Assembly (NCBI RefSeq): GCF_035818475.1 | Contig: NZ_JAYMGV010000003.1 | Location: forward strand, 348,020 to 412,019 | Source of the DNA: Cognatitamlana sp035818475 | GTDB taxonomy: Bacteria; Bacteroidota; Bacteroidia; Flavobacteriales; Flavobacteriaceae | DNA: 64,000 bases | Reading direction: 5' to 3' | Shown here: one piece after another, positions 1 through 10,004 of the stretch | Layout of the letters: every line of letters starts with the position of its first letter | Numbering within the stretch: the first letter of the stretch is position 1 | The notes under the pieces: model-generated | The model's input: only the letters and a program-made list of their open reading frames with translations | What the model was told of the DNA's origin: nothing | Database searches by the model: none | Position numbers and translations under genes: made by a program

Positions 1-699
1 GCTAATTGGCTGATGTTTGATTATAACCGGGGTTATGCTCCGGATATAGAAAGTTCAGGAATCATGGACATTTTCAGGCTACCAAAATTTGCCTATTATT
101 TCTATAGTAGCCAACAAGTGTTAGATAAAGAAGATCCCGTATTGTTTATTGCTAATTATTGGAACGATCCATCATATAATCGCGTGAAAATCTATAGCAA
201 TTGTGATACAATAGAGCTATGGCTTAATGGCAAACGTATTGAAAAAAGACAACCGGATACAGATAAGAATTCAACAAATCTCAAACACCCTCCATTTACG
301 TTTAAAAATGTAGCCTATCAAAAAGGAACCTTAACAGCAAAAGGTTTTGCAAACGGAAAACAGGTAGCAGAAACAAGTGTAACCACACCGGAGAAACCGG
401 CAAAAATTGAGCTGTTTATAGATAAATCCAATAAACCTTTACAGTCAGGGTGTAACGATGCGGTTTTTATATATGCTAAAATCATGGATAAAAATGAGAA
501 CTATGTACCATTAGCAACCAATAAAGTGAAGTTTGATGTAGAAGGCGATGCAGAACTCATTGGAGATAACCCAAGCATTTCGGAAGCAGGGATAGCAACT
601 ATACTTTTAAAAGGAGGTACTACCAGCGGTATTGTAAAAGTGAGTGCTATTTCAGATGGCTTGGAGAAACAAAATATAGAGGTTTTTATTGAAGAGTAA
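1..699 (+). CDS. GH2 family glycosidase, C-terminal part (5' end outside window)
   Basis: The reading frame is open from base 1 (A-N-W-L-M-F-D...), so the gene begins upstream and only its last 232 residues are present. The first residues look like the end of a GH2 TIM barrel (DYNRGY, then GIMDIFRLPKFAYYFY). An Ig-like domain of the DUF4982 type follows (SNCDTIELWLNGK, about residues 60-125), then a second beta-sandwich resembling the fifth domain of bacterial beta-galactosidases (about 135-232). The acid/base and nucleophile glutamates would lie upstream of the window. Substrate cannot be judged; beta-galactosidase is commonest for this architecture. The gene sits 20 bp before a sugar symporter and is probably the upstream member of the same PUL. 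Confidence 0.8.
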   Translation, partial: ANWLMFDYNRGYAPDIESSGIMDIFRLPKFAYYFYSSQQVLDKEDPVLFIANYWNDPSYNRVKIYSNCDTIELWLNGKRIEKRQPDTDKNSTNLKHPPFTFKNVAYQKGTLTAKGFANGKQVAETSVTTPEKPAKIELFIDKSNKPLQSGCNDAVFIYAKIMDKNENYVPLATNKVKFDVEGDAELIGDNPSISEAGIATILLKGGTTSGIVKVSAISDGLEKQNIEVFIEE

Positions 700-719
700 T
701 ACAAATAACAAGAAAAAGT

Positions 720-2201
720 ATGAGTAAGCAGGAAACATATTCTAATATTGATAATATAATACATAAAGTGCCTCTTTACGAAAAAATAGTTTTGGGTATA
801 GGTGCATTGTCTATGTTTTTTGGTTATGCATCCATTAGTATTTTGGCATACCCTGTATACAACATCCTTTTAGGGGTAAATACTGCTTGGATAGGAGTAG
901 CCCTTATGGTACCCAGAATTTGGGATTCCATAACAGACCCGCTTATGGGGAAAATATCTGATAATTTCCAATCCAAATGGGGGCGCAGACGTCCGTTCAT
1001 TGTATTTGGTGCCATTACCATGGGTATATTGTTTGCATTGCTTTGGTTGGCTCCTCAAAGTTGGAGTGAGGGTGAAAAACTGACCTATTTTATTGTGTTA
1101 CAACTGTTATTTTTTACAGCTTACACTATTTTTTCTGTACCATTGACAGCCCTGTCTTATGAAATGACACCAGATTATCATGAAAGAACTAAAGTCATGT
1201 CCTTTATGGCTTTTTTTCACAAATTGGGTGAACTGCTGGGAGGCTGGATGCTTCCCTTCGCTACTACCATAGGCCTTGTCCTGGTAGCAGGTGCAACCGA
1301 CTTGAATATGGAAGGCGTTACTGTAATGGCCTTGATTGTAGGCGTTGTTTTTATGGCTCTGGCAGGTGTCTTACCGGGCTTATTTGTAAAAGAGCGGTTT
1401 AAACCCAAAGTGAAAAAGAAACAAAAAGTAAAACTTTGGAACAGTATTAAAGGTGCTTTTTCGAGTAAACCCTTTGTATTGCTGGTCATCATCGTTGTGC
1501 TTAACGTGCTTTCAGGGGTATTGGCCATGGGCATAGATCAGTATTTATTAATCTATTTTATGAATGATGGTAATTTGGGCAACGGGTTGTTACAAAAAGC
1601 AATATTGACTACCGGATATGGTGTAGTAGGTTTTGCTTCCATTCCTGTTATTTCGTTTCTGGCTAAAAAATTTGACAAAAAAGGAGCTTTGTTTTTTGTA
1701 TATTCTCTAATGGCCTTTGGAGGGATTATGAAGTGGTATATTTTTACACCAGGACATACTATTTATAATCTCAACCTTGGTTTTACTATCTTGCAATTAG
1801 ACCCAATCATTCTTATTGATCCTTTGTTATGTGGTCCTATGTGGGTAGCTGTTAAGATTATGCTGGGGTCTATGATGGCAGATATCTGTGATGAAGATGA
1901 ACTCCATTATGGGCAGCGTCGGGAAGGGATTTTTGGAGCTGTATTCTCTTGGTTGGAAAAAATGGTGGTATCACTTGCGTATTTAGGCACAGGTTTGGCA
2001 CTTGCCTTTGCTGCGTTCAATCCTGATTTAGGAGCAAATCAGGCACCGCAAACATTTACAAAAATGCGCTTGTTTTTATCGGGGGGGCCAACCATTACAG
2101 CATTACTGGCTATTGTAGCCGTTTATTTATATCCGATAAATGCTAAAAGGGCTAAACTAACCAGTCAGATACTTGAAAAAAGGAATAAAGAAACACATTA
2201 A
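720..2201 (+). CDS. GPH-family sugar:cation symporter (MFS, MelB-like)
   Basis: 493 residues with about twelve hydrophobic segments, the usual size of glycoside-pentoside-hexuronide:cation symporters. Family signatures are visible: D-P-L-M-G-K-I-S-D followed by WGRRRPFI between helices 2 and 3, and MMADICDEDELHYGQRREG in the C-terminal half, which is the typical GPH cytoplasmic loop. It should import a mono- or disaccharide across the inner membrane with Na+ or H+. It lies 20 bp after the GH2 gene and 9 bp before a glycosidase-like lipoprotein, so it probably takes up sugars released by this locus. The substrate cannot be read from sequence; fucose, galactose and uronates are all possible. 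Confidence 0.88.
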   Translation: MSKQETYSNIDNIIHKVPLYEKIVLGIGALSMFFGYASISILAYPVYNILLGVNTAWIGVALMVPRIWDSITDPLMGKISDNFQSKWGRRRPFIVFGAITMGILFALLWLAPQSWSEGEKLTYFIVLQLLFFTAYTIFSVPLTALSYEMTPDYHERTKVMSFMAFFHKLGELLGGWMLPFATTIGLVLVAGATDLNMEGVTVMALIVGVVFMALAGVLPGLFVKERFKPKVKKKQKVKLWNSIKGAFSSKPFVLLVIIVVLNVLSGVLAMGIDQYLLIYFMNDGNLGNGLLQKAILTTGYGVVGFASIPVISFLAKKFDKKGALFFVYSLMAFGGIMKWYIFTPGHTIYNLNLGFTILQLDPIILIDPLLCGPMWVAVKIMLGSMMADICDEDELHYGQRREGIFGAVFSWLEKMVVSLAYLGTGLALAFAAFNPDLGANQAPQTFTKMRLFLSGGPTITALLAIVAVYLYPINAKRAKLTSQILEKRNKETH

Positions 2202-2210
2202 AGATATAAA

Positions 2211-4496
2211 ATGAATAAAACGCTTACAGGTTGTTTTCTTTTAATTTTGGTATCATGTATTAACAAAATTAAGGAGGTAAAAGAAGAAAAGGATATTTTT
2301 GCTATGGATGTCTATGAAGAGAATAGATCTCCTGTTCAAGGTATTTCAGCAGTTTTTTCAAAACCACCCGCTAGAATTCCGGTTCCTTATTCTGTTGATG
2401 CACCCATGCTTGGAAACGGGTTTACAGGGGAGGCACTATCAGGAAACCCCGAAAGCCAAACCTATTATTTAGCTCGAAACGATTTTTGGCGCTTAAAGTC
2501 ATCCTTTAACCAATCTTTTCCGGCTGTATTAGGGAAAATAATCATTGATATTCCTGAATTGAAGGGAGCGTCGTATTTAGTTGAACAGAATTTGTACGAT
2601 GCGAAAACCTACTCATCTTTCTCTAAAGCAAAACAGAAGGTTCGCTTAAAGACTTATGTTTCTGCTATCGAGGATCTTATGGTGGTTGAGGTAAGCCTTA
2701 GTGGTAAAGGAGAATTAGTAGGGAATGTTCATCTTGACCTTCCTGATAGCCATGAACTAATCAATAACCCACCGTTAGATTTAATTTTCCCTGCAACAAC
2801 CAAACAGGGGATGACCGATGAAGGTATAAGTTATATTTCAAGAGGGTTTGAAGAAGATGTAGATATTCCATCCAAAGCTGCCTGTGCTCTTTCCATCTTG
2901 GGAAGTAATACAAATAGCTTTAAACTTAAAGAAGGAAAACCAGTTTTTATTGTAGTTACCTTTTCCAGTAATTTTAAGAGTGATGACTGTTTAAAGGCTG
3001 TTGTAAAAAGAGCAGGAGCCATAAATAACAGAGATTTACTAGCTGTTGAAGCCCGTCATGAAACCTGGTGGAAAGACTTTTGGTCAAAATCCTATATAGA
3101 TATAGGAGAATCCGTAATAGAAAAACAATACTATCTCTCAAATTATAGTATGGGGAGTTTAAGTCGCGATAAAGACTTTCCACCCGCAATTTTTGGAACA
3201 TGTATTACACAAGAACGTCCACATTGGAATGGTGATTATCATTTAAATTATAATCATTTCGCTCCGTTTTATGGATTGTTTTCCTCTAATCATATCGAAC
3301 AGGCGGTTCCATCCAATATGCCTATTCTAGCACAGCAGGAACGGGGTGAGTATTATGCTAAAACAATCTGTGGCATAGAAGATGGAATCCTGTTACCTGT
3401 GGGAGCTGGGCCTTTAGGCATTGAAACAACCCGAAAAAATGAATTGATGACGAAGCAGCGTTCCAATTGGATTGAAGAAGGAAATGTAGAAGATGAAGGG
3501 TTGTTTTTTGGACAAAAAAGTAATTCGTCATACAGCATAGTAAATATGGCGCAACACTTTTATTCAACTTATGATAAGGAATATACTAAAATATATTATC
3601 CTTTTGTAAAAGGAGTAGCCATTTTCTGGGAAGGTTACTTGACCTGGGAAGGTAATCGATATGTGATTTACAAAGATGCTATACATGAGGGATCAGTAGG
3701 TGATAAGAACCCAATTCTTTCGTTAGGGCTGGTTCGTCTAGTAATGCAAACGGCAATTGATATGAGCAAAGACTTAGGAGTAGATCAAGATCGTAACAAT
3801 CGGTGGCAACATATCCTTGACAATTTATCGAATTACACTTACCAGGAGCATGATGGAAAAAGTGTATTTAGATATACCGAAAAGGGAATGGCATGGGCTG
3901 AAGGTAATACGTTGGGAATTCAACATATTTACCCTGCCGGCCAAATACATTTGGATAGTGATCCGGAATTATTAAAGGTGGCTTATAATACCATCGAAGC
4001 TATGCAACGATGGATCGATAATAATGGTTCCAACAGTTTTTTTCCCGCCGCTGTACGTGTAGGTTATGAACCGAATATCATACTCCAGGAGTTACGCAGG
4101 TATTCCCAAAACACATATTCCAATGGTTTTCAACTCGAAAACCCCCATGGCATAGAAAACTTCAGTACTGTACCCAATACTATTAACGAGATGTTATGTA
4201 TGGGGCATGCAGGAGTGTTGCGAGTATTTCCTGTCTGGCCAAAGGATAAAGACGCCCGTTTTTATAACCTGAGAACTTTTGGAGCTTTCCTTGTCTCTTC
4301 TGAGTTATCGGATAGCCAGGTTACCTATGTGAAAATTACAAGTGAGAAAGGGAAGACTTTAAAATTTAAAAATCCCTGGGCCGGCAAAGATGTAGAGGTT
4401 AAGAGTAATATGTCAAAAACAAGGAAAATGAAAGGAGATATGCTAGAAATTGATACTAAACTAGGAGAGAAACTTAGATTAAAAAAAATGTTATAA
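2211..4496 (+). CDS. Six-hairpin glycosidase-like lipoprotein (distant GH95 relative)
   Basis: 761 residues with a lipobox at Cys16 (ILVSC), so probably a surface or periplasmic lipoprotein. The N-terminal third (about 45-280) is a beta-sandwich-like region with APMLGNGFTGEAL, which recalls the GNG motif of GH95 enzymes. From about residue 290 the sequence looks like an (alpha/alpha)6 barrel: RPHWNGDYHLNYNHF occupies the place of the GH95 'DYHxNIN' segment. A short beta domain closes the chain. I do not recognise a named CAZy family; clan-level similarity to GH95/GH65-type six-hairpin enzymes is the best statement. The stop codon overlaps the next start by one base (TAATG), indicating translational coupling to a second six-hairpin-type protein. 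Confidence 0.6.
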   Translation: MNKTLTGCFLLILVSCINKIKEVKEEKDIFAMDVYEENRSPVQGISAVFSKPPARIPVPYSVDAPMLGNGFTGEALSGNPESQTYYLARNDFWRLKSSFNQSFPAVLGKIIIDIPELKGASYLVEQNLYDAKTYSSFSKAKQKVRLKTYVSAIEDLMVVEVSLSGKGELVGNVHLDLPDSHELINNPPLDLIFPATTKQGMTDEGISYISRGFEEDVDIPSKAACALSILGSNTNSFKLKEGKPVFIVVTFSSNFKSDDCLKAVVKRAGAINNRDLLAVEARHETWWKDFWSKSYIDIGESVIEKQYYLSNYSMGSLSRDKDFPPAIFGTCITQERPHWNGDYHLNYNHFAPFYGLFSSNHIEQAVPSNMPILAQQERGEYYAKTICGIEDGILLPVGAGPLGIETTRKNELMTKQRSNWIEEGNVEDEGLFFGQKSNSSYSIVNMAQHFYSTYDKEYTKIYYPFVKGVAIFWEGYLTWEGNRYVIYKDAIHEGSVGDKNPILSLGLVRLVMQTAIDMSKDLGVDQDRNNRWQHILDNLSNYTYQEHDGKSVFRYTEKGMAWAEGNTLGIQHIYPAGQIHLDSDPELLKVAYNTIEAMQRWIDNNGSNSFFPAAVRVGYEPNIILQELRRYSQNTYSNGFQLENPHGIENFSTVPNTINEMLCMGHAGVLRVFPVWPKDKDARFYNLRTFGAFLVSSELSDSQVTYVKITSEKGKTLKFKNPWAGKDVEVKSNMSKTRKMKGDMLEIDTKLGEKLRLKKML

Positions 4497-6922
4497 TGAA
4501 ACAAATAAGCCAATACTTAATCTTATGCTTTATCGTGCTTTCATGTAAGAATGAGATCAAGGATATTAACATTGATTACATAGATCAATACAATGTAATA
4601 TGGGATACTCAAAGTAAAAATTCTTCCGAATCTATGCCGGTAGGCGGAGGAGATATAGGCTGTAATGTGTGGGTAGAAAAAGGAGATATGCTTTTCTATA
4701 TGTCTCGAAGCGGTACGTTTGATGAGAACAATACCATGCTCAAACTGGGGCGAACCAGAATTCAATTGGAACCCAATCCCTTTAAAGGAACAGGAGCTAC
4801 GTTTAAACAAGAGTTAAACCTACGCGAAGGCTGCATATATATTACCGGAAAAAATAAAGAAGTAGAAGCCACTATAAAATTATGGGTTGAGGTTTTCCGT
4901 CCTGAAATTCATGTAGATATAGAAAGTTCTATACCTATTTCAGTAAAAAGTACATATGAAACCTGGCGTGCTGAAGATCATGAATTAGCGGCAAATGAAC
5001 GTATGCAATGTATGAGTTTTAATACGACTACCCCAGAGCAGATCTCAGTAACCACTTATAAAGATTCGATAAGACATAGCAATAAAAAAGTAATTTGGTA
5101 TCATCGAAATCGCAATAATGACTTGGTGTTTGATAAAGAAGTAACACAACAGCATCTTGTTCCTGTTAAAGAAAAATTGTGGAACCCACAAAAAGACTTG
5201 ACTTTTGGGGGAAGTATGCAGGGAGAGCATATGTCTTTTTCAAAAACGGTATCCGGGCGTTACTTAAATACGGATTTTAAGGGTTGGATGCTAGTAAGTA
5301 ATACACCGCAGACTAAGCAAGAAATAACTATTCAACTCAACATAGCCAATTCAGAAACAGAGAAAAGCTGGCAAGATGGATTAGAAGAGCTATCAAAATC
5401 AAAAATATCAAAATTTGAAAGATGGCAGAAAAACCTGGATTGGTGGCAACAGTTTTGGGACAGGAGCCATATTGTAATTAATGAAAATGCAAAAGATAAA
5501 GAAAATAACAAAGGCTGGCAGATAGGTAGAAACTATCAATTGTTCCGTTATATGCTAGGATGCAATGCCTATGGAAAATACCCCACCAAGTTTAATGGAG
5601 GGCTGTTTACTTACGATCCCCATTTGGTGTTGGATTACTATCCCAATGCTACACCAGATTTCAGACAATGGGGAGGTGGGAGTTTTACGGCACAAAATCA
5701 GCGTTTGATCTATTGGCCCATGTTAAAATCAGGGGATTTTGATATGATGCAAACCCAGTTTGATTTTTATAAAGGCATTCTAAAAAATGTTGAATTAAGA
5801 ACAGAAAGTTACTGGGGGCATAAAGGAGCCGCCTTCCCTGAACACCCTCAAACATTCGGACTGCCATATGCCGGTATTTACCAATACAAATGGGGGGATG
5901 AGGGTTTAGGGCCAAGAAAAGAAAAATACAGTACCCGATATCTGAAAAAAAGTAATGGAGATTCCCTTAAAGTAATGGATCCCGGGTATTTAAACAATCC
6001 ATGGGTGTCCGATCAATATGATACAGTTTTGGAGTTTTGCTTGATGATATTGGACGCAGAGCAATTTACAGGACAGGATATTAATCAATATATTCCGCTG
6101 ATAGAAAGTACACTCAGCTTTTTTGATAATCATTATCGTTATTGGAATAAAAAGCTAAACGGAAAAGAACTCGATGAAAATGGACACTTGGTAATTTATC
6201 CAGGCACAGCCTGTGAAACTTATAAAATAGCCAAAAACCCAGTACAAACTATTGCCGGCTTAAAAACAGTTGTCAAGCGGCTTTTGGAGCTTCCGGAAGC
6301 TTATTTGTCGCAGGAAAGAAAAGCATATTATAAGACATTTTTAGAATCAGTTCCATCAATTCAATTCCGGGATATGAACGGACATAAAACCATTGCTCCG
6401 GCAACGTCGTGGGAATACTTTTCAAATCAAGAGATTCCACAACTATATCCTGTATATCCTTATGGAATTTATGGCTTGGGAAAACCCGATTTACAAGTGG
6501 CTATAGATACCTGGAAATATGGTATAGACGATCCCATACAAAAAAATTATGTGAGTTGGCATCAAGATAATATTTTTTGTGCTCGGTTGGGTTTGACAGA
6601 TGAAGCTAAAGCGCTAACCATAAAAAAAATGCAAGATTCCGAAAGGCGGTTTCCGGTTTTTTGGGGCCCGGGACATGATTGGGTTCCTGATCATAATTGG
6701 GGAGGGGCCGGTATGATAGGGCTTCAGGAAATGTTATTGCAAACTGATGGAAAAGAAATTCGAATTTTACCCTCATGGCCCAAAAAGTGGCAGGTTGATT
6801 TTAAACTGCATGCACCATATAATACCATAGTCAGTGCAAGTTATAATAAGAAAATTAAGAATTTAAATCTTACGCCTTACAAAAGAAAAGAAGATGTCTT
6901 TATGAATGAAGATATTAAATAA
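4496..6922 (+). CDS. DUF5703/six-hairpin glycosidase-like lipoprotein
   Basis: 808 residues, lipobox at Cys17 (IVLSC). The N-terminal region (about 28-330) carries the DUF5703 hallmark: YNVIWDTQSKNSSESMPVGG followed by GDIGCNVWVE and later GDMLFYMSRSGTFDE. DUF5703 is a beta-sandwich domain that precedes GH95-like (alpha/alpha)6 barrels. The barrel region (about 345-760) contains FNGGLFTYDP, WGGGSFTAQNQRLIYWPML and, near the end, WVPDHNWGGAGMIGLQEML, which matches the position of the GH95 'DGNxGxxAGIAEML' motif. Members are usually annotated as hypothetical or glycosyl hydrolase family 95-like; activity is not known to me. Its start overlaps the stop of the upstream gene by one base. A 579-bp non-coding gap follows, so this gene probably ends a transcription unit. 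Confidence 0.65.
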   Translation: MKQISQYLILCFIVLSCKNEIKDINIDYIDQYNVIWDTQSKNSSESMPVGGGDIGCNVWVEKGDMLFYMSRSGTFDENNTMLKLGRTRIQLEPNPFKGTGATFKQELNLREGCIYITGKNKEVEATIKLWVEVFRPEIHVDIESSIPISVKSTYETWRAEDHELAANERMQCMSFNTTTPEQISVTTYKDSIRHSNKKVIWYHRNRNNDLVFDKEVTQQHLVPVKEKLWNPQKDLTFGGSMQGEHMSFSKTVSGRYLNTDFKGWMLVSNTPQTKQEITIQLNIANSETEKSWQDGLEELSKSKISKFERWQKNLDWWQQFWDRSHIVINENAKDKENNKGWQIGRNYQLFRYMLGCNAYGKYPTKFNGGLFTYDPHLVLDYYPNATPDFRQWGGGSFTAQNQRLIYWPMLKSGDFDMMQTQFDFYKGILKNVELRTESYWGHKGAAFPEHPQTFGLPYAGIYQYKWGDEGLGPRKEKYSTRYLKKSNGDSLKVMDPGYLNNPWVSDQYDTVLEFCLMILDAEQFTGQDINQYIPLIESTLSFFDNHYRYWNKKLNGKELDENGHLVIYPGTACETYKIAKNPVQTIAGLKTVVKRLLELPEAYLSQERKAYYKTFLESVPSIQFRDMNGHKTIAPATSWEYFSNQEIPQLYPVYPYGIYGLGKPDLQVAIDTWKYGIDDPIQKNYVSWHQDNIFCARLGLTDEAKALTIKKMQDSERRFPVFWGPGHDWVPDHNWGGAGMIGLQEMLLQTDGKEIRILPSWPKKWQVDFKLHAPYNTIVSASYNKKIKNLNLTPYKRKEDVFMNEDIK

Positions 6923-7501
6923 GGCAAATAATCTAAATAGGTTAAAAGTATGATTAAAAAGTTAGAATTATTAATTAAGCACTTTTTTATTGTAAGTTAT
7001 GTTGCATTGATTGTGGTTCAATTATTAATAATATTATCATTGATGCTAATCTGCCTTTTGTAAAGAAAGTAAAAGGTATTGATTTTCAATTTAAAGACAA
7101 TTTAACAGTCAAACTCTATATTCAAGGCTTCAAAGATAATGATATAACTGAGTATAATTAAGGTTGTGGCATAATTCAAATTTAACATATAGTTATTAGC
7201 AAAATAAAGCCAATAGCAAAGCTTTAAAAGTATACTTAATTGCACTATTCTAACTATTTGGGTAAGTCTTCAAATAATAAACAAGCACATACTATAAATT
7301 TTATTATCTAAGCTTAACACTTTTTAATTAATTAGGGGTTTAATAAATGAATCGAATTTGTATTAGCATATTTTCGGATGGACATTAGGGGCTAAGATGC
7401 AAATTAAGTACAGGCAATGGTTAAAGGCTTTGAAGATTGTCAGTATGTGTTTTACTAATTTGCTACTCTTAAATTTAAAGTAAATATTTTTTGAAAACCC
7501 T
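6923..7501. other. Non-coding gap with possible promoter and a start-less ORF relic
   Basis: No gene with a usable start is seen. On the + strand an open stretch at about 6979-7161 encodes coding-like sequence (DANLPFVKKVKGIDF...) and ends in TAA, but it lacks an upstream start and is preceded by an in-frame stop; it may be a gene relic or chance. A weak Bacteroidota-type promoter candidate precedes the next gene: TTG at 7437-7439 and TAATTTG at 7456-7462, 16 bases apart and one base short of the TAnnTTTG consensus. Both readings are tentative. Confidence 0.3.
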
Positions 7502-9916
7502 ATGAGAATTTTGAGTAAAAGTAAGAAGATATTAAAATGTATGTTTCTGTTATGTGCTATTTTATTATTCAGTTGCTCTGAAAGCAAAAGAACCGCAAAT
7601 GTAAAAGGAAATGATGCAATTGCATTGAAATTATGGTATGAACAACCTGCCACATCATGGATGCGCGAAGCACTTCCTATAGGCAATGGTTATATGGGAG
7701 CCATGGTTTTTGGAGGCATTGAACAAGAACGTATTCAGTTCAATGAAGAATCCTTATGGGTGGGTGGCCCTGGAGAATGGGATGAATATAATGGAGGTAA
7801 TAGAACAGATGCCTATAAGCATTTACCAAAAATTCGTCAATTATTAAATGAAGGGGAATTTAAAGAAGCGCACCAGTTAGCAAGTACTGAATTAACAGGA
7901 ATAATAAAAAAGAATAACAGTCATCAATTTTGGGAAGGTTTCGGAGCCTATCAGGCTTTTGGGGACCTCTATATTGATGTAGATAATTCCGGTAAGATTA
8001 GTAATTATAGAAGAGAACTGGATATTGATAATGCCATAGCAAGTGTAGCATATACAGCCGATGAGGTCAGTCATAAAAGAACCTATTTTGCGAATCACCC
8101 AGATAATGTGTTGGTATTTAAATTTGAGAATGATGCTAAAGAGGGTGTGGACTACGGTATTGAATTCACAACACCCCACAAAAATGTAAACTATACTTTT
8201 GAAGACAATCAATTAATTGTTGAAGGAGCGCTAGAGAACAATGGAATGCGGTTCGGATCCAGAATGCATGTTGAAATTGAAGGCGGACAAATTGTATTTG
8301 AAGAAGAGAAAATAAAAATAAAAGGGACTAAAAGTCTAACCTTAAGATTGGTTGCCGGAACAGAATATAAGTCAGATTACCCTACTTATGTTGGAAACGA
8401 TTTTATGTCTAAAAATATAACTAAGATAAATAGTGCAAAGGCGAAATCTTTCAAAACTTTAAAAGAAGAACATAAAGAGGATTACCAGTCACTTTTTAAC
8501 AGAGTGGTATTAGAGCTTGAAACATCAGCTATTTCAGAATGGCCCACAGATAAAAGACTTAAGGTATATGAAACCGGTAAAGAAGATCCATCCCTTGAAG
8601 CTTTGTATTTTCAATATGGAAGGTATTTATTAATAAGCAGTTCAAGACCAGGTTCTATGCCTGCAAATTTACAAGGTAAATGGAATGATAAGGTGGCACC
8701 ACCCTGGGCATCAGATTATCATATGAATATCAATATAGAAATGATCTATTGGCCTGCAGAGGTTGCTAATTTAAGTGAATGCCATGAGCCTTTAATTGAC
8801 TATGTGGAAACATTAATCGAGCCTGGGAAAGTATCGGCTTCAAACTTTTTTAATGCAGATGGTTGGATAGTTAATACTATGAATAATCCGTTTGGGTATA
8901 CAGCTCCGGGTTGGGGCTTCCCATGGGGATTTTTTCCGGGAGGAGCTGGTTGGTTAAGCCAACATGCCTGGGAACATTATGATTTCACCCGCGATAAAGC
9001 ATACTTGGAGCAACAGGGATTTCCTATTATGAAGGAAGCAGCACTGTTTTGGCTGGATTATTTAGTTCAGGATAAAGAAGGGTATTTGGTGTCTTCTCCA
9101 TCGTATTCGCCGGAACATGGTGGTATTTCTGCAGGAGCTTCTATGGACCTTCAAATTGCCTGGGATTTGTTTACTAACTGTATAAGCGCGTGTGAGGCAT
9201 TAGGAATAGACGATGAGTTTAGGCAAAAAGTTGTAGCGGCAAAATCAAAAATACTTTCTCCTAAAATAGGTAAATGGGGACAATTACAAGAATGGAAAGA
9301 AGATGTAGATGACCCGGAAAGCAAGCACAGGCATGTGTCCCATTTATTTGCTTTGCACCCCGGGAAACAAATTTCCATAGAAAAAACACCTGAGTTAGCT
9401 GAAGCGGCCAAAGTATCATTAAACGCCCGTGGCGATGAGGGAACAGGATGGTCATTAGGTTGGAAAATTAATTTTTGGGCCAGGTTACAGGATGGAAACA
9501 GAGCACATAAAATTATTAGAAGGCTTTTAAAGACTACTACAGATGAAGGGTTTGAAATGGTTATTGGAGGAGGTACTTATAGCAACCTACTTTGTGCGCA
9601 TCCGCCTTTTCAATTAGATGGTAATATGGGAGGAACAGCAGGAATAGCAGAAATGCTAATTCAATCTCATGATGATAACATCCGGTTATTACCGGCTCTT
9701 CCAGGTGCTTGGAACAAAGGTGTTGTTAAAGGCTTAAAAGCCAGAGGAGGTTTTGAAGTTGATATAGAATGGGAAAACGGAAGGTTAAAACAAACCAAAA
9801 TTACATCCAAAACTTCAAAGGTTTTAAATTTACAATATGGTGATCATAAAGTGTCTTATAAAATAGGGGAGTCCGGTTCCATTATTTTAAATAATGATTT
9901 AAAAAAGATAGAATAA
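7502..9916 (+). CDS. GH95 glycosidase (alpha-L-fucosidase or alpha-L-galactosidase), lipoprotein
   Basis: 804 residues, lipobox at Cys25 (LLFSC). The N-terminal beta-sandwich starts with the family motif LPIGNGYMGAMVFGG and FNEESLWVGGPGEWDEY. The (alpha/alpha)6 barrel carries all the residues assigned to catalysis in GH95: the asparagine pair N409/N411 in YHMNINIEMIYW, the acid E538 in SPSYSPEHG, and the aspartate D706 in FQLDGNMGGTAGIAEML. The family inverts and removes terminal alpha-1,2-linked L-fucose or, in some members, L-galactose. The expected length (about 780-800) is matched. It is the first gene after a 579-bp gap and so may head an operon. A second GH95 lies at 16415-18799. Confidence 0.92.
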   Translation: MRILSKSKKILKCMFLLCAILLFSCSESKRTANVKGNDAIALKLWYEQPATSWMREALPIGNGYMGAMVFGGIEQERIQFNEESLWVGGPGEWDEYNGGNRTDAYKHLPKIRQLLNEGEFKEAHQLASTELTGIIKKNNSHQFWEGFGAYQAFGDLYIDVDNSGKISNYRRELDIDNAIASVAYTADEVSHKRTYFANHPDNVLVFKFENDAKEGVDYGIEFTTPHKNVNYTFEDNQLIVEGALENNGMRFGSRMHVEIEGGQIVFEEEKIKIKGTKSLTLRLVAGTEYKSDYPTYVGNDFMSKNITKINSAKAKSFKTLKEEHKEDYQSLFNRVVLELETSAISEWPTDKRLKVYETGKEDPSLEALYFQYGRYLLISSSRPGSMPANLQGKWNDKVAPPWASDYHMNINIEMIYWPAEVANLSECHEPLIDYVETLIEPGKVSASNFFNADGWIVNTMNNPFGYTAPGWGFPWGFFPGGAGWLSQHAWEHYDFTRDKAYLEQQGFPIMKEAALFWLDYLVQDKEGYLVSSPSYSPEHGGISAGASMDLQIAWDLFTNCISACEALGIDDEFRQKVVAAKSKILSPKIGKWGQLQEWKEDVDDPESKHRHVSHLFALHPGKQISIEKTPELAEAAKVSLNARGDEGTGWSLGWKINFWARLQDGNRAHKIIRRLLKTTTDEGFEMVIGGGTYSNLLCAHPPFQLDGNMGGTAGIAEMLIQSHDDNIRLLPALPGAWNKGVVKGLKARGGFEVDIEWENGRLKQTKITSKTSKVLNLQYGDHKVSYKIGESGSIILNNDLKKIE

Positions 9917-10004
9917 GAAGATAAAAATATAATACCCTTTGGTGTCACTTGAGTTTATTAGTGGAGAATTATAGTACAACTATAAACAATAAAGTCTAAA
10001 ACAG

